7,037 nucleotides of DNA from Sulfuricaulis sp049587675. Its GTDB lineage: Bacteria > Pseudomonadota > Gammaproteobacteria > Acidiferrobacterales > Sulfurifustaceae. Both the position numbers and the translations under genes were made by a program. Every line of letters begins with the position of its first letter. Positions within the stretch are counted from its first letter, which is position 1. The stretch lies in assembly GCF_049587675.1 (NCBI RefSeq), contig NZ_JBAVEJ010000040.1, forward strand, positions 1-7,037. The letters run 5' to 3'. Below are positions 6,310 through 7,037 of the stretch, in pieces. A model generated the notes under the pieces. The model was not told the DNA's origin. It worked only from the letters and a program-made list of their open reading frames with translations, and ran no database searches.

Positions 6310-7037
6310 CTACTTGTTCCCGCTGTCCGTGTCGGGATGGGTTTCCACCTGCATCAGTTCCGGCTTGGACGCCGGTTCGCTTTTGATGTTGCCGCGTGTA
6401 TCCTCGGGCGGCGTGGTGTCGGCGGGCGACGGGTTCCAGGCCTCGTGATGCTCCATCGGTTGTTCCCAGGACGAAGCCGACGGCGAGTCACCGTGTGACG
6501 GCTCCGGCATGCTGGCGGGCGGGGTCATTGGCGGAGCCTGTCTTTCTTCGCGCGGAGGATAATTTTCGCGCACCGGTCTTTGTGCTTCATCGCGCACCGG
6601 TTTTTGTGTTTCCGTATTCATGTCGGTGGTGCTGCTGCGTGAACTGACATCCTGCCGCTCCTGCGGCGGACGACCTTCCTGACCGCGGCCGCGACCGCGA
6701 CCGCGCCGCCGCCGTCCACTGCGACCTACAGGACGGTCGCGTTGCGGTTGGCCACCTTCAACATGGGGGCCATTGTTGGGGCCGCCGGCAGCCTGCGGCT
6801 GGGGTGGACGCGGACGGTTACGATCCTGACCGCCGCCCTGGCGCTCGGGTTGCGGCGGACGTTCGTGCCGTTGGTGCGGATGCGGGCGGTGATGCGGTCG
6901 TTGTCCACCGTGACCGCCATGGCCGCGATGTTGCGGTTGATGCTGGCGTGCCGGGCGGCTTTCCTGGACCGGCGTTTTCTTCTCCTCTTCTTTTATGCCG
7001 AAAAGTCCGGAAATGATCTTCTTGATGATGCCACCAC
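6310..7037 (-). CDS. rne: Ribonuclease E, C-terminal scaffold region (5' part outside window)
   Basis: One frame on the - strand is open from the window edge to TAG at 6310-6312, giving 241 visible residues; the catalytic domain would lie outside. The visible N-terminal piece, GGIIKKIISGLFGIK (6991-7035), is amphipathic like the membrane-binding segment after the RNase E catalytic domain, and KEEEKK follows. Then come a histidine-rich stretch (6865-6942), a Pro/Gln/Gly/Arg-rich stretch, an arginine-glycine block RRRRGRGRGRG (6682-6714), and an acidic, Pro/Ser-rich end with ELMQVET near the C-terminus (6340-6360). This is the usual plan of the disordered RNase E half that binds RNA and assembles the degradosome. 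Its place convergent to kdsB-phosphatase matches rne in related gammaproteobacteria. No catalytic motif is visible, so another protein with a basic tail (such as a DEAD-box helicase) is possible but less likely. No start codon is in view, and ATG 6621 is an internal Met. Confidence 0.77.
   Translation of the reverse strand, partial: GGIIKKIISGLFGIKEEEKKTPVQESRPARQHQPQHRGHGGHGGQRPHHRPHPHQRHERPPQPERQGGGQDRNRPRPPQPQAAGGPNNGPHVEGGQPQRDRPVGRSGRRRRGRGRGRGQEGRPPQERQDVSSRSSTTDMNTETQKPVRDEAQRPVRENYPPREERQAPPMTPPASMPEPSHGDSPSASSWEQPMEHHEAWNPSPADTTPPEDTRGNIKSEPASKPELMQVETHPDTDSGNK
6567..6612 (-). repeat. 24-bp tandem duplication inside the rne tail
   Basis: Two copies (6567-6588 and 6591-6612, period 24 bp) agree at 20 of 22 compared bases; both differences are C/T. 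In the protein they give TQKPVRDE followed by AQRPVREN, an in-frame eight-residue duplication. It is a small slippage-type repeat in disordered sequence and is probably neutral. Confidence 0.6.

Noticed and set aside
6310..6621. A separate 103-aa gene starting at ATG 6621 on the - strand
   Set aside because: The same frame stays open from 6622 to the window edge, with RNase E tail-like sequence and no ribosome site before 6621.
6682..6714. GCGACC-type repeats on the + strand as a possible binding-site array or microsatellite
   Set aside because: They are the codons of the Arg-Gly run in rne (CGC GGT) and need no separate explanation.

Overview
The window carries a conserved, ordinary chromosomal cell-envelope gene cluster of a GC-rich, non-enteric gammaproteobacterium. 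The gene order comEC–exbB–exbD–msbA–lpxK–ycaR(Trm112-like)–kdsB–low-molecular-weight phosphatase, facing rne on the other strand, resembles the arrangement I know from Pseudomonas-type and Chromatiales/Acidiferrobacterales-type genomes. The exact genus cannot be read from the sequence. No host-foreign cargo genes, phage genes, CRISPR array, tRNA or rRNA are visible.

Layout. Positions 1-820 are the 3' end of comEC, the periplasmic/extracellular metallo-beta-lactamase-like domain of the DNA-uptake channel. A 183-bp gap (821-1003) follows. It holds a possible promoter and a 97-bp sequence bounded by perfect 12-bp inverted repeats and a TTAG direct repeat, which looks like a very small non-autonomous transposon relic or a large RNA hairpin. 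From 1004 to 6254 seven genes lie on the + strand with gaps of 37 bp or less or with overlaps, so they probably form one operon. exbB and exbD encode a proton-driven motor pair. msbA encodes the lipid A flippase, lpxK the lipid A 4'-kinase, a 60-aa Trm112-like zinc protein follows, then kdsB (CMP-Kdo synthesis), then a low-molecular-weight tyrosine phosphatase. A strong symmetric terminator (6266-6291) ends this operon and also the convergent gene. Positions 6310-7037 on the - strand are the 3' end of a long gene that is best explained as rne: a membrane-binding-type amphipathic helix, then His-, Arg/Gly- and Pro/Gln-rich disordered sequence.

Function. LpxK and KdsB supply the two late inputs to Kdo2-lipid A (the 4'-phosphate and activated Kdo), and MsbA flips the finished core-lipid A across the inner membrane. 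ExbB/ExbD convert proton motive force into work at the outer membrane. Translation looks coupled at two junctions with the same 8-nt overlap pattern (GTGRRTAA), and the kdsB start sits just behind a GC-rich hairpin.

I did not find a previously undescribed system. The most worthwhile leads are the 97-bp inverted-repeat element, the kdsB leader hairpin, and the unusual histidine-rich segment of the RNase E tail.
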